64,000 bases of DNA, taken from contig VMEE01000052.1 in the NCBI GenBank assembly GCA_009910795.1, forward strand, positions 186,001-250,000, given 5' to 3'. The notes below the pieces were generated by a model that was not told the origin of the DNA, ran no database searches, and worked only from the letters and a program-made list of their open reading frames with translations. The stretch comes from Dehalobacter sp. CP (GTDB lineage Bacteria; Bacillota_B; Desulfitobacteriia; Desulfitobacteriales; Syntrophobotulaceae). The translations under genes were made by a program, and so were the position numbers. The stretch's first letter is position 1. The number at the start of each line of letters is the position of its first letter. This document shows, in pieces, positions 34,329 through 43,006 of the stretch.

Positions 34329-36113
34329 ATGACCCACGTTCAACAAACGCATCCTGCTAAAAAAATGATTGATTTTAAAATTAATCATCAATATCTACGG
34401 GTCCCTGAAGGCATCACCATTTTGGAAGCCGCCCATAAAGCAAGAGTTCGGATTCCAACTTTATGTCATCTGGATTTGCATGATATCAAAATGGTCAATC
34501 AGACGGCTTCCTGCAGGGTCTGCATGGTTGAGCTAATCGATGAGAAGACAAACCGGAATAAACTTGTCCCGGCGTGCGTAACCACCATTACGGATGGAAT
34601 GGAAGTACTCACGCATACGCTTACAGCAATTACAGCCAGAAGAATGGCGGTTGAACTCCTGTTATCGAATCATCCCAATGAATGCTTTACCTGTCCCAAA
34701 AACGGAGAATGTGAGCTTCAGGCCTTAGCCGCAGAATTAGGGGTCCGGCATATCCGCTGGGAAGGTGAACGGATGAATTATCCGAAGGACGTATCCAGTG
34801 AGGCGATCGTCAAAGACGCCAACAAGTGCATTTACTGCCGGCGTTGTGAAACGATGTGCAATAAGGTCCAAACCTGCGGTATCCTGTCAGGGATCGGCCG
34901 CGGATTTGAAGCCTTCGTTGGCCCTGCCTTTAATATTCCGATGGTAGAGTCTTCTTGTACTTACTGCGGGCAATGTGTTCAGGTATGCCCTACAGCAGCG
35001 CTTACGGAAATTAATCATACCGATAAAGTATGGGAAGCTTTAAATGATCCGGATAAATATGTGATTGTCCAAACTGCTCCGGCTATCCGCGTAGCCATCG
35101 GAGAAATATTTGATATGGAACCGGGGACGATTGCAACCGGCCAGCTTGTAACCGCCTTAAAGCGTATCGGATTTAACGCAGTTTTCGATACGGATTTTGG
35201 AGCGGACTTGACAATTATGGAAGAAGCCTCAGAACTGATCTACCGTCTGCAGAACAATAAAACACTTCCGATACTCACGAGCTGCTGTCCGGCCTGGGTC
35301 AAATTTATTGAGCATCAGTTCCCTGAATTGTTGGAAGTGCCTTCCACCTGCAAGTCACCGCATATTATGTTCGGTACAATCGTTAAAACTTATTATGCCG
35401 AGAAGAATGGCATTGACCCGGACAATATTGTAGTGGTCTCCGTCATGCCCTGTATAGCCAAGAAAGCTGAGGCCAAGCGTCCGGAACTAACTAAGGATGA
35501 GCATAATAACGTCGATATTGTCGTCACGACCCGGGAACTTGGCCTAATGATCAAAGAAGCCGGTCTGGATTTTATCAATCTGCCTTCGAGTGAATATGAC
35601 AAACCATTGGGTGAAACCACAGGTGCCTCAGTGATCTTCGGAACCAGCGGCGGGGTCATCGAAGCTGCGCTCCGGACAGCTTATGAGTGGCTGACCGGTG
35701 AAGAATTACAGAAAGTTGAGTTCGAGCAGCTCCGGGGAGATGGAGGCTTGCGAAAGGCCACAGTTCAAATCGGCGACAAGATGCTACGGATAGGCATTGC
35801 CAGCGGGCTCGGAAACGCCCGGACTCTGCTCGAGGAAATCAGGGACGGTAAGAATCAGTACGAAGCCATTGAAATTATGGCTTGTCCCGGAGGCTGTATT
35901 GCCGGAGGTGGGCAGCCCTACCATCACGGCAATTTTGAAATTGTCCGCAAGCGTCAGGAAGCCATCTATCAGGAAGATAAAAATAAAAAGATCAGAAAAT
36001 CTCATGAGAATTCAGAAATCCAGAAAATTTATCAGGAATATCTGGGACAGCCTTTCAGTGACACTGCCCACAGATTGCTTCATACTCATTTTGAAGAGAG
36101 AGAAAGAATCTAA
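34329..36113 (+). CDS. hydA: [FeFe] hydrogenase catalytic subunit HydA
   Basis: 594 residues; AAGGAGG lies 6 nt before ATG 34329. In order: an N-terminal [2Fe-2S] domain (IPTLCHLDLH, SCRVCMVEL), the His-Cys [4Fe-4S] region (NHPNECFTCPKNGECELQ), two [4Fe-4S] sites (CIYCRRCETMC, CTYCGQCVQVC), then the H-cluster domain with L1 TSCCPAW, L2 MPCIAKKAEA and L3 MACPGGCIAGGGQP. It reduces protons or oxidises H2 with electrons from NAD(P)H and ferredoxin via its partners. It lacks a signal peptide, so it is cytoplasmic. Its stop codon overlaps the end of the convergent transporter gene. Confidence 0.95.
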   Translation: MTHVQQTHPAKKMIDFKINHQYLRVPEGITILEAAHKARVRIPTLCHLDLHDIKMVNQTASCRVCMVELIDEKTNRNKLVPACVTTITDGMEVLTHTLTAITARRMAVELLLSNHPNECFTCPKNGECELQALAAELGVRHIRWEGERMNYPKDVSSEAIVKDANKCIYCRRCETMCNKVQTCGILSGIGRGFEAFVGPAFNIPMVESSCTYCGQCVQVCPTAALTEINHTDKVWEALNDPDKYVIVQTAPAIRVAIGEIFDMEPGTIATGQLVTALKRIGFNAVFDTDFGADLTIMEEASELIYRLQNNKTLPILTSCCPAWVKFIEHQFPELLEVPSTCKSPHIMFGTIVKTYYAEKNGIDPDNIVVVSVMPCIAKKAEAKRPELTKDEHNNVDIVVTTRELGLMIKEAGLDFINLPSSEYDKPLGETTGASVIFGTSGGVIEAALRTAYEWLTGEELQKVEFEQLRGDGGLRKATVQIGDKMLRIGIASGLGNARTLLEEIRDGKNQYEAIEIMACPGGCIAGGGQPYHHGNFEIVRKRQEAIYQEDKNKKIRKSHENSEIQKIYQEYLGQPFSDTAHRLLHTHFEERERI

Positions 36114-37384
36114 TAGTACCGCAGCAAAATATACGCCGAGGCGATCACAATGGATAGAAGCATGAACGGAAATCCGATCAGGAAATATTTTTTGTAGCTG
36201 ATCGTATAGCCGTTTTTTTCGGCAATCCCTGAGACAATGACGTTGGCCGAGGCACCGACAATGGTGCCGTTTCCGCCCAGGCAGGCGCCCAGAGCCAGAG
36301 ACCACCACAGCGGCTGGAGTTGTTCCGGTGTCAGCCCACCGAGGACCCCGATTTTTTGAATCAACGGGATCATGGTGGCCACGAATGGAATATTATCGAC
36401 GAAAGCTGAAAAAATAGCGGAAAGCCAGACAATCAGCATCGCCATGACGACCGGCACACCGCCGGTAAGCCCAAGGCTCCATTCAGCAATCTTGTCCAGG
36501 ACGCCGACTTCGACCAATCCTCCGACTAAAACGAATAATCCAGTAAAGAAGAAGATCGTCGGCCATTCAATCGCCAGAAATACTTCTTCCGGTTCCTCGT
36601 GGCTCAGCACCATGAGCAGCATGCCTCCGGCCAGTGCAATCGTAGCGGTCTCAACATGGATGACGGCGTGCAGCATAAAACCGACAATGGTCAGAGAGAG
36701 TACGGCCAGGCTTCTTTTGAGCTGGGCCCAGTCTTTAATATAGTCGTATTCATTTTGCGACAGCAGCAGGGTGATGGATTCCTTGTCGGTCTTTAGCTTT
36801 TGGCGATAAAGAAAATAAAAGCCCAATAGGGTAACAGCCAAGATCACAATCGCCACAGGTGCCAGGTTCACCATGAAATCCATAAAAGTAAGCTCTGCCG
36901 GTCCGGCAATCATGATATTCGGCGGATCACCGATCAGGGTCGCGGTTCCCCCGATGTTGCTGGCTAGAATCTGGGTAATCAAAAAAGGTATTGGGTTTAA
37001 TTTCAAGGTTTCAGCAATCACAATGGAAACCGGAACGACCAGCAAAACAGTCGTCACGTTATCCAGAAAAGCCGATAAAACGGCAGTCAGTATAGCCAAA
37101 GAGATCAGCAGTCTGATTGGATTGCCTTTGACTTTCTTGGCGACCCAAATAGCCAGAAAGCCGAAGACACCGGAACGTCTGGTCAGATCGACAATGATCA
37201 TCATGCCGATAAGTAAGCCCAGCGTATTCCAGTCGATGTGTTCCACAGCAGTTTCCTGCGGGAATACACCCAAAAGAATCAGGAGACAGGCACCGAGGGC
37301 CGCGGCGACAGCCCGCGGGATTTTCTCCGTTACGATCAGTGCATACGTAGCTACAAAAATAACAAGGGTCAGAATCAAGGTCAT
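36110..37384 (-). CDS. SLC13/ArsB-NhaD-type anion transporter
   Basis: 424 residues on the minus strand with GGAGGTG before the ATG. About 11 hydrophobic segments; conserved loops DWNTLGLLIGMMIIVDLTRRSGVF, AFLDNVTTVLLVVPV, ASNIGGTATLIGDPPNIMI and the second-half repeat SAFVDNIPFVATMIPL are those of the ArsB/NhaD/CitM ion transporter superfamily. The substrate (Na+/H+, arsenite, carboxylate) cannot be told. The leader on the minus strand carries a c-di-GMP-I riboswitch and a terminator, so expression depends on that second messenger. It converges with hydA, overlapping it by 4 nt. Confidence 0.88.
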   Translation of the reverse strand: MTLILTLVIFVATYALIVTEKIPRAVAAALGACLLILLGVFPQETAVEHIDWNTLGLLIGMMIIVDLTRRSGVFGFLAIWVAKKVKGNPIRLLISLAILTAVLSAFLDNVTTVLLVVPVSIVIAETLKLNPIPFLITQILASNIGGTATLIGDPPNIMIAGPAELTFMDFMVNLAPVAIVILAVTLLGFYFLYRQKLKTDKESITLLLSQNEYDYIKDWAQLKRSLAVLSLTIVGFMLHAVIHVETATIALAGGMLLMVLSHEEPEEVFLAIEWPTIFFFTGLFVLVGGLVEVGVLDKIAEWSLGLTGGVPVVMAMLIVWLSAIFSAFVDNIPFVATMIPLIQKIGVLGGLTPEQLQPLWWSLALGACLGGNGTIVGASANVIVSGIAEKNGYTISYKKYFLIGFPFMLLSIVIASAYILLRYY

Positions 37385-37460
37385 GAATCGTACACCTCCA
37401 TCATTAGTGTGGTCAATTTTTATTGGCCTAACCGGTTAGAATATACAAAATAGTTGAAAT

Positions 37461-37492
37461 AAAAAGAGCAGATCCATAAAAGGAACTGCTCT
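37461..37492 (-). terminator. Terminator in the transporter leader
   Basis: Minus strand: AGAGCAG and CTGCTCT with inner TCC/GGA pairs, followed by TTTTTAT. It sits between the riboswitch and the transporter gene, in the place of an expression platform. Confidence 0.85.
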
Positions 37493-37514
37493 CCCCTGAG
37501 AAGTTCAAAATCCT

Positions 37515-37650
37515 TGTAGTCTGGCAATCCTGTCAGAATATCCTGGAAATGCATTTGGATTCCATTCATTTTGTATTGCATGCATTTCAAATTCCCTGAT
37601 TTAGACCCATGACTTTAGCGTCCTTCACTTTCGTGAAGTTTGCCTCAACA
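37515..37650 (-). promoter_or_regulatory. Cyclic-di-GMP-I (GEMM) riboswitch
   Basis: The minus strand shows the class I aptamer elements in order: GGCAAAC, a stem capped by a GAAA tetraloop (TTCAC-GAAA-GTGAA), GGACGCTAAAGTC, GGGTCTAAA, a long hairpin (GAAATGCAT/ATGCATTTC) and the closing GGATTGCC, which pairs with GGCAA. These match the conserved core of known aptamers such as Vc2. The terminator at 37492-37461 follows directly. Confidence 0.85.
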
Positions 37651-37663
37651 CATTAAAAACCAT

Positions 37664-37669
37664 ATTATA
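37664..37669 (-). promoter_or_regulatory. -10 hexamer ahead of the riboswitch
   Basis: TATAAT on the minus strand, about 15-20 nt upstream of the aptamer start. The -35 region is T-rich and not convincing. Confidence 0.45.
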
Positions 37670-37753
37670 TTTTAATTGAAATCTAAAAAATCCTGATCAA
37701 CCGGATTGTGTCTAGAAAAGAAGTATAGCATCTCCGTTCATATTTTGTAAAGA

Positions 37754-38929
37754 TCAATTCGATCTTCTCAAATAATATTCAAAATTCTCGAGTGCCCAGG
37801 CATCATGGTACAAATTCCCTTCCCGGGATGCAGGGTCTAAAAGTGAGGCGCAATAGGCTGTTCTTTTTCCATCGGCTAGCTCTTGAAATACTTCGAGGTA
37901 TTTCCATTTAGCCTTTTTGGCAAAGCTTTCGTTACTGTTGGCTTGCTTGGCCAGCATAAAGCAGGTCTTTATGCTTCTGTTCAGCGTGCAGAGGTTTTGG
38001 GCCTGACACTTGTCACAGCCGATGAACTGGGTCATATCAATTTCCACGGTCGTGACAAAGCCGACTTTGAAAGGTGTATAATGCACAATCCTTGGTGATA
38101 ATTCAGCATCGCCATACCCGCATTCCTCATTCCAATAACCGATCCGGTCAATGAGCTCGGGCCGTAACCCCTGAAGACATCCCGGAATAAAATCCATGAT
38201 TACATCAATGCCGGCATTTCTCAGCTGAAGATAGGACAGATCATTCTTGACCTGAGGAATGACGGGAGGGAGAAATCTCGGATAAGGGTTATCCCGCATG
38301 ATTCCTAAGAGACCCACTTCCGGAAAAGCTTCAAATATTTCCATATACCTGGTCAGCCAGTTTTTGGTCTTGATATAGACATCGCTGTCAATCGTGAAGA
38401 AATACTGGTTGGGTTTTCTTTTTCTGAGGTTGTAGTTCAGGACATAGATCGGTCCCCGGTTAACCTTAAAGCGTGTTTTGGATTTAATTCTTTTGTCCTG
38501 AAGGCTTTTGATATAATTCCAGGTATTATCTTTGGAGTTGCAGTCGATGATATGCATTTCAAAATCTTCGTCCGAATCCAAAATCTTGTTTAGGTTCTGC
38601 ATGGTAAGCCCGAGACGATTCAAGGTAACATAGCTGATAAAAGGAGGAGGGGAGCTACTGTCTATCGTGTTCTGTACAGAAGGTTCAATGATTTCTTCCA
38701 GGATCCCAGGATCCAGAATCTGTTGAAGGATGGTGGCGTCGTCTAATTCTTCCCAGTCAATGTTTTTTGGAACCGCCTGTTGAGAAATTTCCACAGCAGG
38801 AGTGTCAGCGGCTTCCTGAACAGGGAAGGGGCTAACGCGTTTTTGCGGGGCAGAGGTTTGGGCCTGACTAATGGCTTCGATAACAAGCTGTATCGCAGTT
38901 TTGATCAAAATAGAAGAAAGTTCCTTCAT
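37754..38929 (-). CDS. Family 2 glycosyltransferase with Cys motif
   Basis: 391 residues. An N-terminal ~85-residue extension (acidic, Gln/Pro-rich, no family) is followed by a GT2-like domain: FISYVTLNRLGLTMQNLNKIL, DCNSKDNTWNYI, and the DxD-type site FTIDSDVYIKTKNWL. Near residue 310 a cluster of cysteines CDKCQAQNLC and later a single C in IKTCF recurs in the paralogue at 40833, perhaps a structural metal site. It should transfer an activated sugar to a glycan or protein in the cytoplasm. It overlaps the NeuD-like gene upstream by 4 nt and belongs to the minus-strand glycan operon. Confidence 0.8.
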   Translation of the reverse strand: MKELSSILIKTAIQLVIEAISQAQTSAPQKRVSPFPVQEAADTPAVEISQQAVPKNIDWEELDDATILQQILDPGILEEIIEPSVQNTIDSSSPPPFISYVTLNRLGLTMQNLNKILDSDEDFEMHIIDCNSKDNTWNYIKSLQDKRIKSKTRFKVNRGPIYVLNYNLRKRKPNQYFFTIDSDVYIKTKNWLTRYMEIFEAFPEVGLLGIMRDNPYPRFLPPVIPQVKNDLSYLQLRNAGIDVIMDFIPGCLQGLRPELIDRIGYWNEECGYGDAELSPRIVHYTPFKVGFVTTVEIDMTQFIGCDKCQAQNLCTLNRSIKTCFMLAKQANSNESFAKKAKWKYLEVFQELADGKRTAYCASLLDPASREGNLYHDAWALENFEYYLRRSN

Positions 38930-39618
38930 ATCATCAGTCCTTTAGGTGAATGGGTCTCAACCAAATTTTTTAAATGTTTAATCGGTCGGGCAGGGACGCC
39001 GACGGCCGTGCAGTATTCCGGGATATCGTGGGTGACGGTAGCGCCAGCCCCGATGATGCTCCACCTGCCAATCTCTTTTTCGGGAATCACCACAGTTTTG
39101 GAACCGATTTCACAACCTTCATGAACCTGCACGTTTCCGGCCAGGGTGATGTCCCAGTATAAAGAGGAGTAGTCCTGGACAGCCGTATCGTGACCAATCC
39201 TGCAGCCTGGATTTAAGGCTACGTGACTGCCTATCCTGACATCCGTCGACAGAAAACTATTCCAGCAGATGATATTGCCGCAGCCCAATTGAACGGAGCG
39301 GCTTATTCGGGCAGCGGGATGAATCAGGTTGGCAAAATATAGCTGAAAACTGGACAGGCTGGCGATTAGACGGTATTTATCCGTCGGTCTGGCGATCGCA
39401 CATACAATCCAGAGAGGGTGCCCTGTGTTTTTTTCGAGCCAGTCCAGGTTACCCAGAACAGGATAGTTATTGATAACCTTTCCTTGTTTGGCTGGAGTTT
39501 GGTCGATATAGCCCAGCAGGTTCCACTGCTTTTTTTCTGTATTGATATCTTCGACGAGTTCGGTAGCTTCCCGGCCAAAGCCGCCGGCTCCAAAAATGAC
39601 GAGATCTTTTATGGCCAA
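38926..39618 (-). CDS. NeuD/PglD-type sugar O/N-acyltransferase
   Basis: 230 residues. The N-terminal Rossmann-like domain begins LVIFGAGGFGREATELVED, as in NeuD/PglD. The C-terminal ~110 residues have left-handed beta-helix hexapeptide repeats (HPAARISRSVQLGCGNII, VRIGSHVALNPGCRIGHDT) and the trimer contact IGAGATVTHDIPEY. Such enzymes acetylate amino sugars on nucleotide carriers using acetyl-CoA. The neighbouring DegT aminotransferase would produce the amino group it modifies. The C terminus is translationally coupled with the glycosyltransferase downstream. Confidence 0.88.
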   Translation of the reverse strand: MAIKDLVIFGAGGFGREATELVEDINTEKKQWNLLGYIDQTPAKQGKVINNYPVLGNLDWLEKNTGHPLWIVCAIARPTDKYRLIASLSSFQLYFANLIHPAARISRSVQLGCGNIICWNSFLSTDVRIGSHVALNPGCRIGHDTAVQDYSSLYWDITLAGNVQVHEGCEIGSKTVVIPEKEIGRWSIIGAGATVTHDIPEYCTAVGVPARPIKHLKNLVETHSPKGLMI

Positions 39619-39670
39619 TGATCACACGCTCAATTCATTTATTGATTTTTTGTCTCAGTCTATTTGTCTT

Positions 39671-40810
39671 CTATTTTTCTTTTCTTATTTTTCTGATAAT
39701 GCCGCCTATTTTTTGAACGTCGGACGCTGACATTCTTCCGTGAAGTGGCAGAGCCAGAACACTTTCCGCGACTTTGTTGGCTGTGGCTAGATTGTCTGCG
39801 GAGGATGAAGGAAGACCTTTAAAACACTTGAAATTGCTGCAGAGCGGGTAAAAATATTTTCGGCAAAAAATATTGAAGCTTGAAAATCGGCTATAGAGAT
39901 CGTCCCGGGAGATACCGTACGCAGTCGGATCAACCCGGATAACAAAATACGGATAATTGGCTGTAATTTCTTCAGCCTCCTGGGAGACGGTTATGCCTGG
40001 GACATCAGCCAGCACTTGCCGGTACTGGTTGGTAAGATATTTCCTTTGGGCTATTTCAGCTTCCACTTCTTTTAAGAGCAAAATGCCGACAGCGGCTTGT
40101 AATTCGTTCAGTTTACCGTTTATACCGGGTTCGTCCACACTGTAGTCTTCTTTTAGACCAAAATTTCTCAAACACTTGGCTTTCTGCTGGAGGTCCTGAT
40201 CCCGAAAGATAAGTGCGCCGCCTTCGACGGTGTGAAAGATTTTGGTGGCATGAAAGCTGAACATGGTGATATCTCCATAGGCGCCAATTGGCTTACCCTT
40301 TATTTTCACACCAAAAGCGTGGGCGCCGTCATAAAGTACTTTCAGGTTGTGCATTGCCGCAATCCGGTCAATCTTTTCGACCTCGCACGGATGGCCGAAA
40401 ACGTGTACCGGCAGGATGGCAGTTGTTTTATCCGTAATCAGGGACTCGATACGGTCGGCGTCAATATTAAACGTGGCTTCTTCAATGTCGCAGAAGACTG
40501 GCGTAAGATGATTCCAGGCCAGCGCGTTGGCCGTAGCGGCAAAGGTAAACGGTGTCGTGATGACTTCCCCGGACAGATCCAGGGTCTTGCACGCAATTTG
40601 CAAGGCATTCGTGCCATTTGCAAAAACCGATAAATATTGGGCACCCAGGAAAGCAGTCAGTTTTCTTTCTAGTTCTTGGACCATCTTCCCGTTATTGCTG
40701 AGCTGCCTGCTTTGCCATATTATTTCGAGCATGCTGTAAGTCTCCGCCAAGTCTGGAAGCAAAGGTTCGGTAACATAGACCGGTTCAGAAAAATCATCAT
40801 TGTTTAACAT
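39671..40810 (-). CDS. DegT/DnrJ/EryC1-family sugar aminotransferase
   Basis: 379 residues from the ATG at 40810, which has GGGGAG upstream; a longer frame exists but would reach into the neighbouring gene. PLP-dependent features include the aromatic/Gly strand VFANGTNALQIAC, the cofactor Asp in VLYDGAHAFGV and the Schiff-base Lys in MFSFHATKIFHTVEGGAL. It aminates a 3- or 4-keto-6-deoxy nucleotide sugar with glutamate as donor. With rfbA and rfbB on the opposite strand and the NeuD-like acyltransferase next to it, a dTDP-linked N-acyl-amino-deoxyhexose is the probable product. Confidence 0.9.
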   Translation of the reverse strand: MLNNDDFSEPVYVTEPLLPDLAETYSMLEIIWQSRQLSNNGKMVQELERKLTAFLGAQYLSVFANGTNALQIACKTLDLSGEVITTPFTFAATANALAWNHLTPVFCDIEEATFNIDADRIESLITDKTTAILPVHVFGHPCEVEKIDRIAAMHNLKVLYDGAHAFGVKIKGKPIGAYGDITMFSFHATKIFHTVEGGALIFRDQDLQQKAKCLRNFGLKEDYSVDEPGINGKLNELQAAVGILLLKEVEAEIAQRKYLTNQYRQVLADVPGITVSQEAEEITANYPYFVIRVDPTAYGISRDDLYSRFSSFNIFCRKYFYPLCSNFKCFKGLPSSSADNLATANKVAESVLALPLHGRMSASDVQKIGGIIRKIRKEK

Positions 40811-40832
40811 TTTTTTCTCCCCTGGCAAATAT

Positions 40833-41762
40833 TCAGTTGGCTTTGGATGCATAGAACTGAAAGTTTTCGGTTGCCCAGTCAAGGTTGTAGTTTTCCTCCG
40901 CAGTGGAGTTACAGCTGAATAATGAAGTGCAGTATGGGGAACGGGCACCGCTCTGCAGATCCTTAACTGTTTCGTCAAATTTCCAGCGGTATTGTTCTCG
41001 AAATAATTTATTTTGGTTTAATTTTTCGTAGATGGTAAAACAGGTTTCTCCGGTTTTGGTCTCTCCGTTTTTTGACAGACGGCAGAAGGACTGACCGGGG
41101 CATTTGCCGCAAGTTACTTGTTGCGGGATAGAAATGTTCACGTTCATCAGAATTCCTGTTTTAAACGCTGTAAAATGATTAGCCCTTAGAAACAGCTCTC
41201 TGCTGCCAAAATTATTTTCTTCACTCCAAAAGCCAATTTTAGAGATAAGATTAGGGCTCAAGGCCAGGATGCTGCCGGGAATATAATCCTGCAAATAATC
41301 AGACCTGTTTTTGGTCAATTCCAGATAAACCAAATCATTTTTGATGACAGGGGTAGTAGGGGGCATATTTGGGGGCGGAAAACCGGCATGAATACTGAGT
41401 AAGCCGATATCCGGAGTACTTTTAAACACCCTTAGGATGTAGGTCAGCCAATTTTTGCTTTCAATCACAACATCCTGATCGACAGCGATAAAATATTGAT
41501 CATCTCTTCTCTTAGACAGATTCAGATTTGAGGCGTAGACCTGCCCTAGATTGACAGGTAGCCTTGTTTTGAATTTAATCCGACTATCCTTCAGACTTTG
41601 GATATATTTCCAGGTCCCGTCTGTGGAATTATTATCAACAATTGCTAATTCAAAGTTTTCCGGCGTTTCAAGGACACTTGAAAGGCTCCTGATTGTCTGG
41701 CCCAGGCGGTTAAAGGTTACATAGCTTAGGAGCGGCGCTACCATTCCTATATCTCCCTCCAC
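40833..41762 (-). CDS. Family 2 glycosyltransferase, paralogue of the gene at 37754
   Basis: 309 residues. It aligns with the other glycosyltransferase over its length except the N-terminal extension: LLSYVTFNRLGQTIRSLSSVL, IVDNNSTDGTWKYIQSLKDSRIKFKTRL, FIAVDQDVVIESKNWL and the cysteine group CGKCPGQSFC with a later TCF and YCTSLFSC. It therefore shares the same likely sugar donor class or acceptor. No membrane segments. It is the first gene of the minus-strand glycan operon (GT, aminotransferase, NeuD, GT), diverging from rfbA. Confidence 0.8.
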   Translation of the reverse strand: MEGDIGMVAPLLSYVTFNRLGQTIRSLSSVLETPENFELAIVDNNSTDGTWKYIQSLKDSRIKFKTRLPVNLGQVYASNLNLSKRRDDQYFIAVDQDVVIESKNWLTYILRVFKSTPDIGLLSIHAGFPPPNMPPTTPVIKNDLVYLELTKNRSDYLQDYIPGSILALSPNLISKIGFWSEENNFGSRELFLRANHFTAFKTGILMNVNISIPQQVTCGKCPGQSFCRLSKNGETKTGETCFTIYEKLNQNKLFREQYRWKFDETVKDLQSGARSPYCTSLFSCNSTAEENYNLDWATENFQFYASKAN

Positions 41763-41934
41763 TTAATCGTCTTTTTACTTGATCATCCCTTTAGGTTCTG
41801 ATAGGGCAACTATCACTTTATTATATGGGAGGAGTTGTCCGTGGTTACACCATTGCGGTTCTTGCGCAATATTATATTAGAAAGACAACCCTCTCTTTAT
41901 AGAAAATCTTACCGGTTAAAGGCAGGAGAATAAT

Positions 41935-42960
41935 TTGAAAGCTCTGATTTTAAGCGGAGGAACAGGAACAAGGCTCAGACCGCTGACCTATTCCAAGGCG
42001 AAACAGCTTCTTCCCTTGGTCAACAAACCAGTACTGATCTATCTTATTGAAAAGATAGCCAGGGCAGGTATCCATGATATTGGGATTATCGTTGGGGATA
42101 CGCAGGAACAAGTAAAAAAAACGGTCGGCAGCGGAGAAGCGTGGGGCACGGCAATCACCTATATTCATCAGCATAAATCCCTGGGGCTTGCCCATGCTGT
42201 TCGGACTGCGGCCGACTTTCTTGGCCGCGATGATTTTGTGATGATCCTTGGAGACAACATCTTCAATATGGAGCTGGATAGCTTCATTCAAAATTTCTAC
42301 CAGCAAAAGGCCAACACCAGCGTATTGCTTCATACGGTCAGCAATCCTTCCCAATTCGGGGTTGCGGTGGTGAAAGACGGATTTGTAACAGCGCTTTACG
42401 AAAAGCCTGAGAAGTATATCAGTAACTTGATCATCACAGGGGTCTATGCCTTTGACCACAGCATTTTTGCAGCGATTGACAGAATCAAACCGTCCCGCCG
42501 GGGAGAACTTGAGATTACCGATGCAATCCAAAATCAATTGAAAAACGGGGCCAGGGTCACTTGCGATCTGGTCCGGGGATGGTGGAAGGATACAGGAAAA
42601 TTAGACGACATTCTTGAAGCAAATCGCTTGATGTTTGATGCAGCGCTGGCCGAAAAAGTTCAAATGGGAAACAATGTGACCATTCGGAACAGTATTATTC
42701 AGGGGCCAGTTCATCTGGACGATGATGCTGTCATTACGGACAGCTTTATCGGACCGTATACGACAGTGGGCAGGAGAACCCGGATTACAGAATGTGAGAT
42801 CGAAAATTGTATTATCCTAGAGGATACGCAACTTGCCAATGTCTCCAAGAAAATCAGCGGAAGCTTAATCGGAAACCAGGTTTCCATTCAAGGCAGCCCC
42901 GAAAACAGCTCTTTAGTCAGTACTTTTTTTCTTGGGGACCACTGTCAGATCGATCTCTAG
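41935..42960 (+). CDS. rfbA: Glucose-1-phosphate thymidylyltransferase, long form with beta-helix tail
   Basis: 341 residues from TTG 41935, six bases after AGGAG. The nucleotidyltransferase motif ALILSGGTGTRLRPLTYSKAKQLLPLVNKPVL is complete, as is the product-site FVMILGDNIF. The C-terminal ~90 residues are hexapeptide repeats (NNVTIRNSIIQGPVHLDDDAVI), as in StrD-type and archaeal-type long enzymes rather than short RmlA. It forms dTDP-glucose from dTTP and glucose-1-phosphate. rfbB follows after 46 nt in the same operon. The gene diverges from the minus-strand glycan genes, probably using the shared intergenic region. Confidence 0.88.
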   Translation: MKALILSGGTGTRLRPLTYSKAKQLLPLVNKPVLIYLIEKIARAGIHDIGIIVGDTQEQVKKTVGSGEAWGTAITYIHQHKSLGLAHAVRTAADFLGRDDFVMILGDNIFNMELDSFIQNFYQQKANTSVLLHTVSNPSQFGVAVVKDGFVTALYEKPEKYISNLIITGVYAFDHSIFAAIDRIKPSRRGELEITDAIQNQLKNGARVTCDLVRGWWKDTGKLDDILEANRLMFDAALAEKVQMGNNVTIRNSIIQGPVHLDDDAVITDSFIGPYTTVGRRTRITECEIENCIILEDTQLANVSKKISGSLIGNQVSIQGSPENSSLVSTFFLGDHCQIDL

Positions 42961-43006
42961 TTTGCCAGTTGAGCTGGCCGAAAAAATATAATTTGAGGTG
43001 TAGAAT

